Source: JAIBBG01 sp046304755 (GTDB lineage Bacteria > Bacteroidota > Bacteroidia > Flavobacteriales_D > Sanyastnellaceae). Taken from it: 7,514 nucleotides of DNA. The stretch's first letter is position 1, and every line of letters starts with the position of its first letter. The stretch is from assembly GCA_046304755.1 (NCBI GenBank), contig JBKCDO010000095.1, forward strand, positions 1-7,514, read 5' to 3'. Positions 5,296-7,514 of this stretch are shown here, in pieces. The translations under genes were made by a program, and so were the position numbers. A model generated the notes under the pieces. The model saw only the letters and a program-made list of their open reading frames with translations. It had not been told where the DNA came from and made no database searches.

Positions 5296-6570
5296 TTACG
5301 AGATGCGCACCCGTGGATCAATCCAGCCATAGAGGATATCCACCAAGAGATTGATGACCACGAAGGCCATAGAAATTACAATGACACCTCCCATGACAAC
5401 GGGTAAATCCTGATTTTCAATGGCGGTAAACATTTGCTGACCGAGCCCCTTCCATCCGAAAACAAACTCCACGAAAATGGCCCCGGCAAGCAGCGAGGCA
5501 AACCATCCGCTGACAGCCGTAATGACAGGATTCAGTGCATTGCGCAATCCATGGCGAACAATGACGTCAAACTCAGATAAGCCCTTTGCTCGTGCCGTTC
5601 GAATAAAATCCTGCTGCAACACATCAAGCAATGAACTTCGCGTCAGTTGCACAATGACCGATAGCGGGCGAATCATCAAGGTAATTACCGGCAGAATCAT
5701 GTTACGCAAGTCCAGAAACTCTCCCCTCCACACATCCACACCATAAAGACTACCTGTCATGCTTAGGCCCGTTCCCGGAAGTACAAGTGATGCCCGCAAG
5801 AAGCTCGATGACGGAAGACCTCGCAACATAAAATAGCCCGCAACTCCAACCATTAAGCCCAAGGTGAGTAACCATGAACGAGTGATGAGCAGCGTCCCAA
5901 ACTTCAGCGTGGATTTTCGCAGCAAGAAGAATAAGAGTATCACATACAATAAAACGCTATAGGGCAATGCTATCTGCTCGCGCCAAACAATAGCTCCCAA
6001 CCAAGCCACGAGCATTGCCACAAAAAAGGATGGTCCTGCCATGCCCAATGCCGAGGTAAAGAGAATCAGCCGATCCCAAAAGGTATCCTTTTCAAGTGCT
6101 GCGAAAATGCCCAGAATCAATCCGACAATCATCGCCAAGAAAATGGACACAAAGGCGAGCACAAACGTTCCTGGCAACACTTCACCAATTATCGCAGCGA
6201 CGCTTTTATCGGATAAAAAAGAGCGCTTGAGGTATGGCGATTTGAGATAAACAGACCAGCTTTTTCCCACCGGAAGAATCTTGAATCCGGATAATTCCTG
6301 CTGATCAAAAAAAGCACGAGAGGTGCTATCCGAACTATGGATGGCAAGCGGCGACAAATCATTTACGTAGAGAACGAATCGCGCAGGCACCGGAAGATCC
6401 AAATCAAACTTGCGGCGCATATTGGCAACGGTTTCCTGCGATGCATTTTCTCCTACCAAATTGCGAACGGGATCCCCGGGTGCCAGGTTGAAAAGAAAAA
6501 ACACGAGCGTAATCACACCCAGCAAGACCAATACACCATATCCCAACTTTTGGAATAAATACGCGATCAC
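5296..6570 (-). CDS. ABC transporter permease, OppB/DppB type, with enlarged central region
   Basis: The 424-residue protein is an inner-membrane permease of the peptide/nickel import family, longer than the usual 300-340 residues. The N-terminus is typical: a first helix (about 10-29) leading to FNLAPGDPVRNLVGENAS. Helices follow near 132-158 and 168-194, and the C-terminal half is clear: QLTRSSLLDVLQQDFIRTAR, the cytoplasmic EAA loop with ARAKGLSEFDVIVRHGLRNAL (326-346), helices near 350-372 and 390-416, and the ending LVDILYGWIDPRVR. The stretch 197-262 holds two extra hydrophobic segments (about 203-218 and 233-250) where relatives have a short periplasmic loop. An even number of added helices keeps the EAA loop in the cytoplasm. 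The start is GTG at 6570, chosen because it places the N-terminus as in the family. No second permease, ATPase or binding protein is in the window; the substrate is unknown. It lies 64 bp downstream of the DUF1599 gene on the same strand. Confidence 0.92.
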   Translation of the reverse strand: MIAYLFQKLGYGVLVLLGVITLVFFLFNLAPGDPVRNLVGENASQETVANMRRKFDLDLPVPARFVLYVNDLSPLAIHSSDSTSRAFFDQQELSGFKILPVGKSWSVYLKSPYLKRSFLSDKSVAAIIGEVLPGTFVLAFVSIFLAMIVGLILGIFAALEKDTFWDRLILFTSALGMAGPSFFVAMLVAWLGAIVWREQIALPYSVLLYVILLFFLLRKSTLKFGTLLITRSWLLTLGLMVGVAGYFMLRGLPSSSFLRASLVLPGTGLSMTGSLYGVDVWRGEFLDLRNMILPVITLMIRPLSVIVQLTRSSLLDVLQQDFIRTARAKGLSEFDVIVRHGLRNALNPVITAVSGWFASLLAGAIFVEFVFGWKGLGQQMFTAIENQDLPVVMGGVIVISMAFVVINLLVDILYGWIDPRVRIS

Positions 6571-6634
6571 GACAGTAAGCTTTTTGGGGGAAATTAGTAC
6601 GACCGTTCACATGTGTCGAACAAACCACCGAAAG

Positions 6635-7201
6635 TTATGCACGCCCTGCTGCTTGCTCCTTCATCTGTATAAGCGCAAATACAGCATAGTTCAGGATATC
6701 GCGATAGCCGCTGTCAATCCCTTCACTGACGAGCGTAACTCCAGAATTATCCTCAATTTGCTTGATGCGCAAGAGCTTCATCAAAATAAGATCGGTAAAG
6801 GAAGAAACACGCATATCGCGCCAGGCCTCGCCGTAATCATGGTTCTTGTCCAGCATCAACGCCTTTGTCTGAGCGACTTGCGCATCATATAAACTCGTTG
6901 CACGCTCTGTTCCCAGCTCATGCGTCTCATCCGAGGCCAACTGCATTTGAATGAGCGCCATAACCGCATAATTGATGATGCCCACAAACTCATCGTGTAT
7001 GCCTTCTCCCACCTTGCTGGTTCCCTTTTCTTCCAAGGTTCGTATGCGCTGAGCTTTGATAAAGATTTGATCGGTCAAACTCGGCGTGCGCAAAATGCGC
7101 CAAGCCGTGCCGTAATCATGGGTTTTCTTGGTGAACAAGTCACGACAGCCGCTGATGACATCATCAAACTGTTTGGCGGTTTTTGCGAGAGTGGCGTCCA
7201 T
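6635..7201 (-). CDS. DUF1599 protein with two tandem copies of the domain
   Basis: The 188-residue cytoplasmic protein consists of two similar halves. Copy 1 (about 20-88) has HDYGTAWR (28-35), DQIFIKAQRIRTLEE and NYAVMALIQM (77-86). Copy 2 (about 113-181) has HDYGEAWR (121-128), DLILMKLLRIKQIED and NYAVFALIQM (171-180). Equivalent HDYG residues are 93 apart. The helix-rich pattern with conserved H, D, Y, W and N/Y suggests a binding or catalytic fold. As I recall, DUF1599 has also been named as a domain associated with nucleotide modification in phages; that does not establish a role here. The frame opens at 7243, but the start at 7201 matches the usual N-terminus, in which about 20 residues precede CRDLF, and avoids overlap with the promoter gap. 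It is divergent from folP by 46 bp and precedes the permease gene. Its function is unknown. Confidence 0.88.
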   Translation of the reverse strand: MDATLAKTAKQFDDVISGCRDLFTKKTHDYGTAWRILRTPSLTDQIFIKAQRIRTLEEKGTSKVGEGIHDEFVGIINYAVMALIQMQLASDETHELGTERATSLYDAQVAQTKALMLDKNHDYGEAWRDMRVSSFTDLILMKLLRIKQIEDNSGVTLVSEGIDSGYRDILNYAVFALIQMKEQAAGRA

Positions 7202-7215
7202 ATTTGCATGCAAAT
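7202..7215. promoter_or_regulatory. Perfect 14-bp palindrome in the DUF1599/folP divergent promoter gap
   Basis: ATTTGCATGCAAAT reads the same on both strands and ends directly at the ATG of the DUF1599 gene. It overlaps CAAATTTG (7211-7218), itself palindromic and one fixed base from the Bacteroidota -7 box (TAnnTTTG) in either direction. On the - strand a TTG at 7243-7241 lies 22 nt upstream of it, close to the spacing of a -33/-7 pair, which would give an almost leaderless DUF1599 mRNA. It may be an operator or just promoter sequence. Confidence 0.4.
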
Positions 7216-7247
7216 TTGAACCAACGCAGGCCAGAAAACACAATTTG

Positions 7248-7514
7248 ATGGGCGAACTATCACCATTTTTTGAACTTTCCTTTCACGGCAGATTGCTTTC
7301 CCTGAAGCATCCGCTTGTTATGGGCATCCTCAATATCACACCCGATTCCTTCCATGAAGGCAGCCGCGTTGCTTCGTTGCAACAACTCATTGACCGCGCC
7401 GGAATCATGCTTGAACAAGGGGCTGATGTGCTCGACATTGGCGGACAAAGCACGCGTCCGGGTGCCACGCGCATCAGTGCCAATGAGGAACTGGATCGTG
7501 TACTGCCCGCATTG
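7248..7514 (+). CDS. folP: Dihydropteroate synthase FolP, N-terminal part, cut by window end
   Basis: From ATG 7248 the frame is open to the window end (89 codons, no stop). After the lead-in FHGRLLSLKHPLV come the two DHPS signatures: MGILNITPDSFHEGSR (25-40, pterin/pyrophosphate-loop Asn and the TPDSF motif) and DVLDIGGQSTRPGA (62-75, the DIGG.STRPG loop). The enzyme joins p-aminobenzoate to dihydropterin pyrophosphate in folate synthesis and is the sulfonamide target. GGQSTRPG has Q where many enzymes have E or V, which is common variation. The ATG is the first in frame that gives a normal length of 24 residues before MGILN. The rest of the protein, including the C-terminal SxR substrate site, is outside the window, so intactness cannot be judged. 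Confidence 0.95.
   Translation, partial: MGELSPFFELSFHGRLLSLKHPLVMGILNITPDSFHEGSRVASLQQLIDRAGIMLEQGADVLDIGGQSTRPGATRISANEELDRVLPAL

Noticed and set aside
6608..6615. CACATGTG palindrome in the 64-bp gap before the permease gene
   Set aside because: It is only 8 bp, the flanking GTTC/GAAC are not symmetric about the same centre, and it can occur by chance.
6589..6624. Possible - strand promoter for the permease (TTTG at 6624-6621 and TAATTTCC at 6596-6589)
   Set aside because: The -7 match is poor and the 24-nt spacer is longer than usual; read-through from the DUF1599 gene is just as likely.
6410..6892. 160-residue + strand frame across the permease start and the DUF1599 gene
   Set aside because: It is antisense to two supported genes and spans their intergenic gap; no motif.
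7260..7483. Two - strand frames of 62 and 66 residues at the right edge
   Set aside because: They are shadows of folP, whose + strand frame carries both DHPS signatures.

Overview
The window reads as ordinary chromosomal DNA from a Bacteroidota bacterium, most likely Flavobacteriales-like. The reasons are: a cbb3-oxidase accessory run (ccoP end, ccoG, fixH, TauE/SafE-like) with Bacteroidota-style sequences; A-rich gene leaders without clear Shine-Dalgarno sequences; -7-like promoter elements resembling the Bacteroidota TAnnTTTG box; and a two-copy DUF1599 protein next to folP. No tRNA, rRNA, CRISPR array, insertion sequence or phage gene was seen. The genus cannot be named from this sequence.

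Region 1 (1-2660, + strand) is the end of a cbb3-type cytochrome oxidase operon. It holds the last 34 codons of a probable ccoP, then ccoG (polyferredoxin, known in other bacteria as a cupric reductase), fixH/ccoH (assembly factor) and a six-helix TauE/SafE (DsbD_2-like) membrane protein. Gaps are 8 and 12 bp and the last pair overlaps by 4 bp, so this is one transcription unit. It ends in a hairpin (2661-2688) that can serve both strands.

Region 2 (2710-3966, - strand) is one secreted protein with a CsgG-like domain, a TPR-like segment and a C-terminal SH3-like domain. It is transcribed divergently from region 3. The 138-bp gap between them carries an 11-bp perfect inverted repeat whose two arms look like matched -7 elements facing outward.

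Region 3 (4105-5293, + strand) holds a Crp/Fnr-type regulator without an Fe-S cysteine cluster, a small two-helix DUF2892 (YgaP-like) membrane protein, and a 99-residue thioredoxin. The last two are 2 bp apart. A redox or sulfur role for the trio is inference.

Region 4 (5296-7201, - strand) holds an enlarged OppB/DppB-type ABC permease with no partner subunits in view, and upstream of it a DUF1599 protein built from two tandem copies of the same unit. Divergent from that, the right edge holds the first 89 codons of folP (dihydropteroate synthase), cut by the window end. The 46-bp DUF1599/folP gap contains a perfect 14-bp palindrome.

Nothing here is convincingly a new system. The items most worth a second look are the paired divergent promoter elements, the inserted hydrophobic module in the permease, the cysteine-bearing FixH and TauE/SafE pair in the copper/oxidase operon, and the Crp/Fnr-DUF2892-thioredoxin group.
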